This document shows, one piece after another, positions 8,999-17,770 of a stretch of DNA of 64,000 nucleotides. Each line of letters opens with the position of its first letter. The stretch's first letter is position 1. The translations under genes and the position numbers were made by a program. The notes under the pieces were generated by a model. The model had not been told where the DNA came from and did no database searches. It saw only the letters and a list, made by a program, of their open reading frames with translations. The stretch is from Nonomuraea polychroma (GTDB taxonomy: Bacteria > Actinomycetota > Actinomycetes > Streptosporangiales > Streptosporangiaceae). The stretch spans positions 3,224,001 through 3,288,000 of the forward strand of contig NZ_SAUN01000001.1 of assembly GCF_004011505.1 (NCBI RefSeq), in the 5' to 3' direction.

Positions 8999-10544
8999 CG
9001 TGGAGCCGGTGCTCGAGGCGCGGGGGATCAGCAAACGTTTCCCCGGCGTGCTCGCCCTCGACGGCGTGTCCCTCGCCCTGCGCCCGGGCGAGGTGCACGC
9101 CCTCGTGGGGGAGAACGGCGCCGGCAAATCCACGCTGATCAAGGTGTTCACCGGCGTGTACCGGCCGGACGGCGGCGAACTGCGCTACCAGGGCGGCCCG
9201 GCCGCCTTCGCCACCCCCATGGACGCGCAGCGCGCCGGCATCTCCACCATCTACCAGGAGGTCAACCTCGTCCCGATGATGAGCGTGGCCCGCAACCTGC
9301 TGCTCGGCCGCGAGCCGCGCGGCCGCTTCGGCGTGATCGACGCCGCGGCCATGTACGAGGAGGCCGCCCGCGTGCTGGCGGGCTACGGCGTCGCGGCCGA
9401 CGTCCGGCGGCCACTGCGCACGCTCGGCGTGGGCGCCCAGCAGATGGTCGCCCTGGCGCGGGCCGTGTCCGTGGACGCGCGGGTGGTGATCATGGACGAG
9501 CCCACGTCGTCTCTGGAGCCGCGCGAGGTCGAGACGCTGTTCGGGGTGATCAGGCGGCTGCGGGACTCCGGGATCGCCGTCATGTACGTCAGCCACCGGC
9601 TGGACGAGCTGTACCGGGTGTGCGACCGGGTGACCGTGCTGCGCGACGGCCGCCTCGCCCACACGGGACCGCTCGCCGGGCTGGAGCGGCTGCGGCTCAT
9701 CTCGCTCATGCTGGGCCGCGACCTGAACGAGGTCCGCTCCGAGGGTCTCACCCGCTTCTCCCGCCACCGCCTCTCCACCCCACCCCACGCGGGTGGACAC
9801 GTGAACGGACAGGTCCCCGTCGTGCGGGCGCGCGGGCTGGCCCGGCGCCACGTCCTCCGCGACGTCAACGTGGACATCGGCCCTGGCGAGGTGGTCGGCC
9901 TGGGCGGCCTGCTCGGAGCCGGGCGTACCGAGACCGCGAAGGCCATCGTCGGCGCGCTGCCGCTGGACGGCGGTCAGGTGACGGTGGAGGGAACCCCGGT
10001 GCGCAAAGGCTCCACCGCGGCGGCGATCAGGGCGGGGGTGAGCCTGCTGCCGGAGGACCGCAAGGCCGAGGGGATCATCCCGACGCTCTCCGTGCGCGAG
10101 AACATCGCCCTGGCCGCCCTGCCGTCACTCGGCAGGGCAGGCGTCGTGTCGGAGGCGAAGATCGACAGGGTGGTCGAGATCTTCATGCGGAGGCTGAGGA
10201 TCAAGGCCGCCTCCCCGCACCAGCTGGTGTCCGAACTGTCCGGCGGCAACCAGCAGAAGGTGCTGCTGGCCCGCTGGCTGGCCGTACGCCCCAAGGTGCT
10301 GCTCCTGGACGAGCCCACCCGGGGCATCGACATCGGCGCCAAGGCCGAGGTGCAGGCGCTGATCGACGAGCTGGCCGAGGAGGGCCTGGGCGTGCTGCTG
10401 ATCTCCTCGGACCTGGAGGAACTGGTCGAGGGCGCCGACCGGATCCTCGTGCTGCGCGAGGGCACGGTCGTCGGAGAGCTGTCGGGCGACGAGGTGACCG
10501 AGGAGAGGATCATGGCGACGATCGCGGAGCAGTCCGATGGCTGA
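8985..10544 (+). CDS. Sugar ABC transporter ATP-binding protein (YtfR-like)
   Basis: Two-NBD importer ATPase of 514-519 residues. The N-terminal NBD carries GENGAGKSTLIKVFTG and VVIMDEPTSSLEP; the C-terminal NBD carries ELSGGNQQKVLLARWL and LLLDEPTRGIDIG with a degenerate Walker A, GLLGAGRTETAK, as usual in RbsA-type proteins. Two GTG starts are possible, 8985 (overlapping the binding-protein gene by 14 bp) and 9000; the GGTGAGG before the second favours it slightly. It energises the two downstream permeases. A linker near residue 250 (RFSRHRLSTPPHAGG) differs from the paralogue at 2820-4310. Confidence 0.9.
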   Translation: MRRTDVEPVLEARGISKRFPGVLALDGVSLALRPGEVHALVGENGAGKSTLIKVFTGVYRPDGGELRYQGGPAAFATPMDAQRAGISTIYQEVNLVPMMSVARNLLLGREPRGRFGVIDAAAMYEEAARVLAGYGVAADVRRPLRTLGVGAQQMVALARAVSVDARVVIMDEPTSSLEPREVETLFGVIRRLRDSGIAVMYVSHRLDELYRVCDRVTVLRDGRLAHTGPLAGLERLRLISLMLGRDLNEVRSEGLTRFSRHRLSTPPHAGGHVNGQVPVVRARGLARRHVLRDVNVDIGPGEVVGLGGLLGAGRTETAKAIVGALPLDGGQVTVEGTPVRKGSTAAAIRAGVSLLPEDRKAEGIIPTLSVRENIALAALPSLGRAGVVSEAKIDRVVEIFMRRLRIKAASPHQLVSELSGGNQQKVLLARWLAVRPKVLLLDEPTRGIDIGAKAEVQALIDELAEEGLGVLLISSDLEELVEGADRILVLREGTVVGELSGDEVTEERIMATIAEQSDG

Positions 10545-11499
10545 GCTGACATCCCAGGCGCAGGCCCGCGTTGTGCGCAAACAGCGCGTGTTCGCCTGGG
10601 TGCAGGACTACGGCGTGTACGCGGCCGTGCTGGCGCTGCTGCTGTTCAACGTGCTGTTCACCCCGCACTTCCTGGACGCGGCGAACTTCCGCACCCAGCT
10701 CGTCCAGGTCACCCCCATCGTGATCGTCTCACTCGGGATGGCGCTGGTGATCGGCACCCAGGGCATCGACCTGTCGGTCGGCTCGGTGATGGCGCTGGCC
10801 GCCGCGCTGGTGGTGATGTATCTCGGGTACGGCTGGCTGCCGGCGGTGATCGTGGCCGTCGTGGGCGGTGCGGTGGTCGGGGCGGTGGGCGGGGCGCTGG
10901 TCGCGTACGTCGGGGTGCAGCCGATCGTGGCCACGCTCGCGCTGCTCGTCGGCGTACGCGGGCTGGCCAACGTGCTGGTGCCGCAGCTCGTCGAGTTCCG
11001 CAACCCCGACCTGATCGCGCTGGGCAGCAGCTCGGTGGCCGGGATCCCGGTGATCGTGCTCATCGCCGCGGCCCTGACGGTGATCGTGCTGTTCGTGGTG
11101 CGGCGGACCACGTTCGGGCGGCAGGTGGTCGCGATCGGCGGCAACCGGTCGGCCAGCGAGCTGTCCGGCCTGCCGGTCAAGCGCGTGCTCCTGACCGTGT
11201 ACGTGATCTCGGGCCTGCTGGCGGCGCTGGCCGGCGTGCTGGCCACGGCGCGGCTGCAGGCCAGCGACCCGACCTCGCTCGGCCTGTTCATCGAGCTGTC
11301 GGCGATCACCGCGGTCGTGGTCGGCGGCACCCCGCTGACCGGCGGCCGGATCCGGGTGCTCAGCACGGTCATGGGCGCGCTGCTCATGCAGCTGCTGTCG
11401 GCCACGCTGATCAAGCACAACCTGCCCCAGTCGTGGACCCAGATGGTCCAGGCGGTCATCATCCTGGCCGCCGTCTACGCCACCAGGGAGCGCCGATGA
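10537..11499 (+). CDS. Sugar ABC transporter permease 1 (YtfT-like)
   Basis: Membrane permease of 320 residues in the BPD_transp_2 family, about 8-10 hydrophobic helices. The family hallmark GIDLSVGSVMALAAA and the late motif ITAVVVGGTPLTGG (usual GGxxLxGG) are present. ATG 10537 overlaps the ATPase stop by 8 bp. It probably forms a heterodimeric channel with the next gene, as YtfT/YjfF do in the galactofuranose system. The C-terminus ends in the short basic stretch ATRERR. Confidence 0.9.
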   Translation: MAELTSQAQARVVRKQRVFAWVQDYGVYAAVLALLLFNVLFTPHFLDAANFRTQLVQVTPIVIVSLGMALVIGTQGIDLSVGSVMALAAALVVMYLGYGWLPAVIVAVVGGAVVGAVGGALVAYVGVQPIVATLALLVGVRGLANVLVPQLVEFRNPDLIALGSSSVAGIPVIVLIAAALTVIVLFVVRRTTFGRQVVAIGGNRSASELSGLPVKRVLLTVYVISGLLAALAGVLATARLQASDPTSLGLFIELSAITAVVVGGTPLTGGRIRVLSTVMGALLMQLLSATLIKHNLPQSWTQMVQAVIILAAVYATRERR

Positions 11500-12449
11500 A
11501 CCGCGAACAGGCCGGCAGGCTGCTCCAGCAGCACGGCGCGCTCATGGTGCTGGGCGTGCTGGTGATCGTGGGCAGCCTGGCCTTCGACTCCTTCGCCACG
11601 CCGGGGAACGCGGCCAGCGTCGTGGTGTCGTCGTCGTTCCTGGCGATCATCGCGATCGGGATGACGTTCGTCATCATCAGCGGCGGCATCGACCTGTCGG
11701 TGGGGTCGCTGTTCGTGCTGGGCGGGGTGCTGGCCGCCTACGGCTCCCAATACGGCCTCGCGGTGGCGCTGCTGCTGCCGCTGGCGGTGTGCGGGCTGGT
11801 CGGCCTGCTCCAGGGGCTGGTGATCGCCAGGACGGGGATGGCGCCGTTCATCGTCACCCTGGCCGGGCTGCTCGGCGTGCGCGGGCTGATGCTGGCCATC
11901 TCCGACGAGGGCGCGACCACATACCTGGTCAAAGATCGCGCCTTCGCCGCGGTCGGCCAGGGCGAGCTGCTCGGGCTGTCCTATCCCGTCCACATCACCG
12001 CCGCCCTGGCCCTGGTGGCGATGGTGCTGTTGCAGCGCACCGGCTTCGGCCAGAACGTCTACGCCGTCGGCGGGAACGAGCAGGCGGCGGCCCTGATGGG
12101 CGTGCCGGTCGCACGGACGAAGATCTTGGTGTACGTCATGTCGGGCCTGCTGGCCGGCCTGGCCGGAGCGCTGAACGCGGCCCGCCTGTCCTCCGGCGTG
12201 ACAATCCTCGGCATCGGGCTCGAACTGGACGCCATCGCCGCCGTCGTGATCGGCGGCACCCTGCTGACCGGGGGAGCGGGCGGGATCACCGGCACCGTGG
12301 CCGGGGTGCTGCTGCTCGGCGTCATCCAGAGCCTGATCAACCAGGTCGGGAGCCTGACGTCGGCGTTCCAGCAGGTCGTGAGCGGCGTGTTCCTGGCGCT
12401 GGTCGTGGTGGCGCAGCGGCTGCTCAGCAAGGCGCAACGGCTGACGTGA
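11496..12449 (+). CDS. Sugar ABC transporter permease 2 (YjfF-like)
   Basis: Second permease subunit, about 317 residues, same family: SGGIDLSVGSLFVLGG near the first third and AAVVIGGTLLTGGAGG in the last third. ATG 11496 overlaps the stop of permease 1 by four bases (ATGA), indicating translational coupling. It is the last gene of the glycosidase/importer operon; a hairpin follows directly. Two unlike permeases with one fused ATPase is the YtfQRT-YjfF layout rather than the single-permease ribose layout seen elsewhere in this window. Confidence 0.9.
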   Translation: MNREQAGRLLQQHGALMVLGVLVIVGSLAFDSFATPGNAASVVVSSSFLAIIAIGMTFVIISGGIDLSVGSLFVLGGVLAAYGSQYGLAVALLLPLAVCGLVGLLQGLVIARTGMAPFIVTLAGLLGVRGLMLAISDEGATTYLVKDRAFAAVGQGELLGLSYPVHITAALALVAMVLLQRTGFGQNVYAVGGNEQAAALMGVPVARTKILVYVMSGLLAGLAGALNAARLSSGVTILGIGLELDAIAAVVIGGTLLTGGAGGITGTVAGVLLLGVIQSLINQVGSLTSAFQQVVSGVFLALVVVAQRLLSKAQRLT

Positions 12450-12451
12450 GA

Positions 12452-12481
12452 GGCGTGGCTCCGGGAGCGCCGGGCCACGCC
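12452..12481 (+). terminator. Hairpin after sugar transporter operon
   Basis: Perfect 8-bp stem GGCGTGGC / GCCACGCC with a 14-base loop, three bases after the permease stop. It lacks a T-tract, as many actinobacterial terminators do. It separates the transporter operon from the helicase gene. Confidence 0.5.
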
Positions 12482-12527
12482 ACGCCCAAGCGACTGCAAA
12501 GGCCGCGCCAGGGCAGAAGAGACGTTC

Positions 12528-15500
12528 GTGACGGAGCCATCGGACAGCCGCAGGGCCGAGCTGATCGCCGCGGCCCAGGCGAACTGGATATCGGCGCTCA
12601 CCGATCTGGGCGGGCGCAACACGCTGCTCTACTACAAGGACCGCCGGGCAGGCACCCTCGACCTGGCCGCGGCCGACCCCGCGCGCCTCGAACGTTTTCT
12701 GCGCACCGGCTCGATCAGGCTCACTCGCCTGTTCGGCGACGCCGACGCCCGGGCCGACGCGATCAGGCGCGTGCAGGCCATCCACCGCAAATCCCGCGAG
12801 CTGCTCGAGGAGCGCGGGCTGCGGGCCGCGTACCTGGCCATCGGCATGGCCAGGTGGGACGAGCTGTTCCTCGAGCCCGCCGCGCCCGTGCTGCTGCGCG
12901 GCCTCACCATCTCACCCACCCGGGCCAGGCACGACGACTTCGAGCTCGTGCTCGACGACGAGGCCGAGGTCAACCCGGTGCTGCTGCACAAGCTCGCCAC
13001 CGTGTACGGCGCCGACGCCGAACGCGCCACCGGCGACCACGACGAGTTGCGCGCCATCGCGGCCGCCGCCGAAGTGCCCGGGTTCGGCATCCAGGACCGG
13101 CGGGTCATCGGCACGTTCACCTACTCCAAGCTGCCCATGGTCAGGGACATGCAGGCGGCGGGCGAGCTGCTGGCCGACAGCGACGTGGTGGCCGCCATCG
13201 CCGGCGACCTCGACGCGCAGGAGCTGCTGTCGGGGGACCGGGGGCAGCCGATGGAGCTGGACTCGCCGGAGGACGACTACTCGGTGCTCGACGCCGACTC
13301 CTCCCAGCGCAGTGCCATCGCCGCCGTGTTGTCGGGCCGCAGCCTCGTCATCCACGGGCCGCCCGGCACCGGCAAGAGCCAGACCATCGCGAACCTGATC
13401 GCCGCGCTCGTCGCCAAGGGGCGCAAGGTGCTGTTCGTGGCCGAGAAGCGGGCCGCGATCGACGCCGTGTTGTCCCGGCTCAAGGGCGCCGACCTGGGGG
13501 ATCTGGTGCTCGACATCCACGAGGGCACCCGCGACCGGCTGCGGATCGCCCGCGACCTCGGTGACACGGCCGACCTCGCCCAGACCGTGACCGAAGGACG
13601 CGCGCAGGAGCTGGACCGGCGGCTCATCGACCGGCAGCGCCGGCTGTCGCGGCACGTGGCGGGGCTGCACGAGCCGCATGCGCCGTGGGGGTTGTCGGCG
13701 TTCCAGATCCAGTCGGCGCTGCTCGGCGTCCCCGCCGAGGCGCGTACCCCGGTGCGGCTCTTCCCTCCCGAGCGCATCGATCGCGAGGCGGCCGATCGGA
13801 TCCGGGATGAGTTGCGCGACTTCGCCCATTTGGGCGGGTTCACGCTGCGGCCCGGCGGCACGCCCTGGTACGGGGCTTCGCTGCGGACCGCCGAGCAGGC
13901 CAGGCAGGCCGCCGATCGCGCCTCCCGGCTGCACTCGCACCTGCTGCCGCTGCTGGCGTACCGGGTGGATCAGGCGTGCGCCGAGGTGGGCCTGCGTGCG
14001 CCGGAAGGGCATCGGGAGCGGATGGCGGTGCTGCAGCTCTTCGCCGGGGTCGCGCAGACGATGCGGCGCCTGTCGCCGCGCGTCTTCGAGTCCGACCCGG
14101 CCCGCCTGGCCGCCGCAGTCGGCCCGCACCCGATGGCGGCCGGGGACGGCGGTCCCCTCGGGCTTCGGGAGCGTCATGCGCTGCGCAAACGGGCCGGTGC
14201 CCTGTGGCTGGGCGCCGGTAAGCCGGAGCGCGCCGAGCTGCACGCGGCGCTGGCGGAGGCGGCCGGACAGCTCGCCGAATGGGACGCCCTCCGCCTCCCG
14301 CCACCCGCGCCCGGCGCCTGGCGCGCCGGCTCCGACGGCACCTCCCCGCCAGGCACGCCGTGGCGAGGCGGCGCGGCCGGGAGCGGCGGCGCGGCCGGGG
14401 ACGAGGCGCGGGAGAGGCCGCCGTGGCCGCCGTCCGATCTCGGCGGGCTGCTGCGGCTGCAGGCCGAGTGCGAGGCGCAGCTCGCCTCCCTCCGCGCGTA
14501 CGTCCGCGTCCCCGACGAGCCCGCCGAGGTCCTCGCCGAGCTCTGCGCCGACCGCGACACCGCATGGAAACTCCCCAGACTGTACGACCTGGGCATGCGT
14601 TTCGACGCTTTCGGCCTCGGCCAGCTCCTCGACGACCTGGCCCGCAAGCAGGCGACGTCGGACCTGGCGGCGGCCGCCTTCGACCACGCCTGGTATTCGT
14701 CCATCCTCGACCACATCAGGGTGAGCGACCCCCGGTACGCCGCCGAACGGGGAGACGCGCTCGACGAGATCGCCGGCGACTTCCGCGAACGCGACATCCG
14801 GCACCTGGCCGCCAACCAGGCCCGCGTCCGCCGGGCATGGGCGGTCCGGCTGCGCGACGCCGAGGACCGGCACCCGCTCCAGGCCAGGGTCATCCGCAAA
14901 CAAGCGGCCCTGCGCCGGGGCCACCTGCCGCTGCGCCGCCTGCTCGATCAGACCGGCGACGTGTTGTTCGCGCTCAAGCCGTGCTGGGCCATGTCCCCGC
15001 TGATCGTCAGCCAGGTGCTGCCCGCGACCAGGTTGTTCGATGTGGTGATCTTCGACGAGGCCAGCCAGATCGTGCCCGCCGACGCGGTCCCGTCGATCAT
15101 GCGGGCGCACCAGATCGTGGTGGCCGGCGACGACCGGCAACTCCCGCCGACGAACTTCTTCCGCCAGGTCAGTGACGGGCTCGACGACGCCGAGGACGAG
15201 GAGAGCCTGGTGTCGTTCGGCGCGGGGTTCGAATCGGTGCTGGACGCGCTCCGGCCGCTGCTGCCCACCTGGCCGCTGACCTGGCACTACCGCAGCAGGG
15301 ACGAGCGGCTGGTGGCGTTCTCCAACGCCCGGATCTACGGTGGGGCGCTGACCACGTTCCCCGGCGTGTCGCGCGGCGACTGCCTGCGGCACGTGGTCGT
15401 CGCCCAGCCGCCCGGGCCCGGCCAGGAGGCGTCGGTGCCGGCGGAGGTGGACAAGGTCGTGGAGCTGGTGCTGGACCACGCCCGCGCCCGCCCGGGCGAG

Positions 15501-16508
15501 TCGCTCGGCGTGATCGCGCTCGGCATGCGCCACGCCGAACGCGTCGACCAGGCGCTGCGGGAGGCGCTGGCCGAGCATCCCGAGCTGGAGGACTTCTTCG
15601 CCGAGGACGCGCCGGAGCCGTTCTTCGTCAAGAACCTCGAACGGGTCCAGGGCGACGAACGCGACGCGATCATCCTCACCATCGGGTACGGCAAGCACCG
15701 CGACGGCCGCATGCGCTACCAGTGGGGCCCGCTGCTGCGCGACGGCGGCGAACGCAGGCTGAACGTGGCCGCCACCCGCGCCAAGCACCGCCTCACCCTG
15801 GTCAGCTCGTTCTCCAGCCACGACGTGGACCCCGCCCGCGTCACCAAGGCAGGCGCCCGGCTGCTGGCCGACTACCTGGAGTACGCCGGCTCGGGCGGCA
15901 CCCCGGCCGACGCCTCGGGCGGCACGGCGCTCAACCCGTTCGAGGCCGACGTACGCGATCGCCTGGCCAGGCACGGCATCACCGTCGTCCCGCAGTACGG
16001 CGTCGGCGGTTTCCGCGTCGACTTCGCCGCCACCCACCCGAAGGACCCCGACCGCATGGTCCTGGCGATCGAGGCGGACGGCGCCTCCTACCGTGACTCG
16101 CGTAGCGTGCGCGACCGCGACCGGCTGCGTAAGGAGCACCTGGAGCGGCTCGGCTGGAACTTCCACCGCCTGTGGTCCACGAACTGGTTCCACAACCCGC
16201 AGGGCGAGGCGGACAAGCTGCGCAAGGCGTACGAGGAGGCGGTCGCCGCCTACGAGCCCGAACCCGACGCCGAGCCGGCGCCCTCGCCCCACGCCGGCCC
16301 GGCGCCGTCGCCCCACGCCGGCCCGGCGCCGTCGCCCCACGCCGGCCCGGCGCCGTCGCCCCACGCCGGCCCGGCGCCGTCGCCCCACGCCGGCCCGGCG
16401 CCGTCGGCCGACGCCGGTCGCGCGTTGGACAGGCGACTGCCGGAGCCTGAGCGCGCGCTGGACAGGCGACCGCCGCAGCCCGGCAGTGAGCTGGACCGGC
16501 CCGGCTGA
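12528..16508 (+). CDS. DUF4011 / SF1 helicase / Vsr-like nuclease protein
   Basis: Large multidomain protein of 1326 residues. The N-terminus (WISALTDLGGRNTLLYY) is the DUF4011 head. A UPF1-like SF1 helicase follows: Walker A HGPPGTGKSQTIANLIAAL near residue 277, Walker B VVIFDEASQIVPADA near 842 with AGDDRQLPPTNFF, and motif VI NVAATRAKHRL near 1080. The C-terminal domain (about 1140-1250; FRVDFAATHP, LAIEADGASYRDS, RDRLRKEHLERLGW) resembles Vsr/DUF559 PD-(D/E)xK nucleases. Proteins of this architecture have been reported among single-gene anti-phage systems; I recall this and could not check it. The last ~75 residues are a Pro/Ala/Ser/His repeat tail. No partner gene is apparent. Confidence 0.85.
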   Translation: MTEPSDSRRAELIAAAQANWISALTDLGGRNTLLYYKDRRAGTLDLAAADPARLERFLRTGSIRLTRLFGDADARADAIRRVQAIHRKSRELLEERGLRAAYLAIGMARWDELFLEPAAPVLLRGLTISPTRARHDDFELVLDDEAEVNPVLLHKLATVYGADAERATGDHDELRAIAAAAEVPGFGIQDRRVIGTFTYSKLPMVRDMQAAGELLADSDVVAAIAGDLDAQELLSGDRGQPMELDSPEDDYSVLDADSSQRSAIAAVLSGRSLVIHGPPGTGKSQTIANLIAALVAKGRKVLFVAEKRAAIDAVLSRLKGADLGDLVLDIHEGTRDRLRIARDLGDTADLAQTVTEGRAQELDRRLIDRQRRLSRHVAGLHEPHAPWGLSAFQIQSALLGVPAEARTPVRLFPPERIDREAADRIRDELRDFAHLGGFTLRPGGTPWYGASLRTAEQARQAADRASRLHSHLLPLLAYRVDQACAEVGLRAPEGHRERMAVLQLFAGVAQTMRRLSPRVFESDPARLAAAVGPHPMAAGDGGPLGLRERHALRKRAGALWLGAGKPERAELHAALAEAAGQLAEWDALRLPPPAPGAWRAGSDGTSPPGTPWRGGAAGSGGAAGDEARERPPWPPSDLGGLLRLQAECEAQLASLRAYVRVPDEPAEVLAELCADRDTAWKLPRLYDLGMRFDAFGLGQLLDDLARKQATSDLAAAAFDHAWYSSILDHIRVSDPRYAAERGDALDEIAGDFRERDIRHLAANQARVRRAWAVRLRDAEDRHPLQARVIRKQAALRRGHLPLRRLLDQTGDVLFALKPCWAMSPLIVSQVLPATRLFDVVIFDEASQIVPADAVPSIMRAHQIVVAGDDRQLPPTNFFRQVSDGLDDAEDEESLVSFGAGFESVLDALRPLLPTWPLTWHYRSRDERLVAFSNARIYGGALTTFPGVSRGDCLRHVVVAQPPGPGQEASVPAEVDKVVELVLDHARARPGESLGVIALGMRHAERVDQALREALAEHPELEDFFAEDAPEPFFVKNLERVQGDERDAIILTIGYGKHRDGRMRYQWGPLLRDGGERRLNVAATRAKHRLTLVSSFSSHDVDPARVTKAGARLLADYLEYAGSGGTPADASGGTALNPFEADVRDRLARHGITVVPQYGVGGFRVDFAATHPKDPDRMVLAIEADGASYRDSRSVRDRDRLRKEHLERLGWNFHRLWSTNWFHNPQGEADKLRKAYEEAVAAYEPEPDAEPAPSPHAGPAPSPHAGPAPSPHAGPAPSPHAGPAPSPHAGPAPSADAGRALDRRLPEPERALDRRPPQPGSELDRPG
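16275..16418 (+). repeat. In-frame 24-bp tandem repeat, ~6 copies
   Basis: Six consecutive 24-bp units, five nearly identical and the last diverged, encode PAPSPHAG repeats at the C-terminus of the helicase-nuclease. Copies 2-5 are essentially identical at the DNA level, so the array is young or homogenised. The period is a multiple of three, so copy-number change would not disrupt the frame. Confidence 0.95.
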
Positions 16509-16520
16509 CACCCCGACCGG

Positions 16521-16548
16521 GCGGGCGGCCCGGCAGGGGGCCGCCCGC
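16521..16548. terminator. Bidirectional terminator between convergent genes
   Basis: A 10-bp stem GCGGGCGGCC / GGCCGCCCGC with an 8-base loop fills the gap between the helicase stop and the stop of the oppositely oriented MBL gene. Confidence 0.65.
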
Positions 16549-17679
16549 TCAGCCCAGCGTCTCCCACCACCCGTCCACCGCGGGCGCCCCGGTGGTGTCC
16601 ACGGCCTCGCCCGGCCGCGGCACGACGATCTCGACATCCCTGGCCTTGGCCTCGCGCCACAGCCGCTCGACCGGCTCCGCCCACGGGTGCAGCGCGAGCG
16701 TGAACGTCGCCCAGTGCACCGGCAGCAGCAGCTCGCCCCCGAGGTCGAGGTGGGCGTTGATCGCCTCCTCAGGGTTCATGTGGATGTCCGGCCAGGCGGG
16801 ACTGTAGGCGCCGATCGGCATCAGCGTCAGGTCGAACGGCCCGTGCTGCGATCCGATGCCCCGGTAACCCTCGAAATATCCGGAGTCGCCCGCGTAGAAC
16901 ACCCGCTTGCTCGCCCCCGCCACCACCCACGACCCCCACAACGTGTCGTTGCGGGTGAGCGCCCGCCCCGAGAAGTGGCGGGCCGCCGTGGAGACGAAGC
17001 GCAGCCCCGCCACCTGGGCCTCCTCCTCCCAGTCGAGCTCGATGATCCGGTACGCGGGCACGCCCCAGCGCTCCAGGTGCGCCCCGATGCCCAGCGGCAC
17101 CAGAAAGGGCGCCTTCTGCGTCCTGGTGAGCGAGCGCACGGTCGCCAGGTCGAGGTGGTCGTAGTGGTCGTGCGAGATCACGACCGCGTCGATCGTCGGC
17201 AGGTCCCCGATCGACACCGGCACCGGGTGGTGCCGCTTCGGGCCGACCAGTTGCGAGGGGGAGGGCCGCTTGCTCCACACCGGGTCGAACAGCACCCGCT
17301 TGCCCTCGATCTCGACCAGCGTGGAGGCGTGTCCGTACCAGACGGCGCGTACGCCGTCGGCGGGCGGCGGCCCCGACGGGGGGACGCGCAGCGGCACGGG
17401 ACCCGCGGGGCGGCGCTGCTCCTTGTTCTTGGCCATCTCGGCGAACAGGTTCACCGGCGGCGTGGTCATCAGATGCGTCGGCTCGGGCATCGGGTTGAAG
17501 AACGTGCCGTCCCTGAACTGCGGCGAGCGGCGCATCCGCGCCGCCCGGTCCGGGCCCGAACGCAGCGGCCGCACACCCAGCTCGGCCGGCACGTCGCGCA
17601 GCGCCCACCCGGCCGCGGCCAAGGCCGCGCCGCCCGCCAGGATCCGCCGTGCCGTCGAGCTCCGCCGCCTACCCGCCAT
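16549..17679 (-). CDS. MBL-fold metal-dependent hydrolase (NAPE-PLD/UlaG-like)
   Basis: Metallo-beta-lactamase fold enzyme of 376 residues. The metal motif SHDHYDHLD (HxHxDH) is intact, with later ligands likely in AARHFSGR, YAGDSGYFEG and LLPVHWATF. The block AVWYGHASTLVEIEGKRVL and FDPVWSKR matches the NAPE-PLD-like branch acting on phosphodiester or related lipids. The N-terminus (RRSSTARRILAGGAALAAAG) may be an uncleaved membrane anchor or twin-arginine-like leader. ATG 17679 has GGGGGAG upstream. The substrate cannot be read. Confidence 0.85.
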   Translation of the reverse strand: MAGRRRSSTARRILAGGAALAAAGWALRDVPAELGVRPLRSGPDRAARMRRSPQFRDGTFFNPMPEPTHLMTTPPVNLFAEMAKNKEQRRPAGPVPLRVPPSGPPPADGVRAVWYGHASTLVEIEGKRVLFDPVWSKRPSPSQLVGPKRHHPVPVSIGDLPTIDAVVISHDHYDHLDLATVRSLTRTQKAPFLVPLGIGAHLERWGVPAYRIIELDWEEEAQVAGLRFVSTAARHFSGRALTRNDTLWGSWVVAGASKRVFYAGDSGYFEGYRGIGSQHGPFDLTLMPIGAYSPAWPDIHMNPEEAINAHLDLGGELLLPVHWATFTLALHPWAEPVERLWREAKARDVEIVVPRPGEAVDTTGAPAVDGWWETLG

Positions 17680-17770
17680 CGCTCACTCTCCCCCTTGAAA
17701 GTCGGTTCACTTGGCTCAACCGGGCGACGAGTCCCCGGTGTTCCCGGTCCTACGATATATCGCGATAGGT

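Noticed and set aside
16275..16418. CRISPR array
   Set aside because: Units are contiguous 24-bp copies without unique spacers and are in frame with the gene.
12912..16637. 1241-codon open frame antisense to the helicase-nuclease
   Set aside because: Shadow of a high-GC gene; the forward frame carries all helicase motifs.
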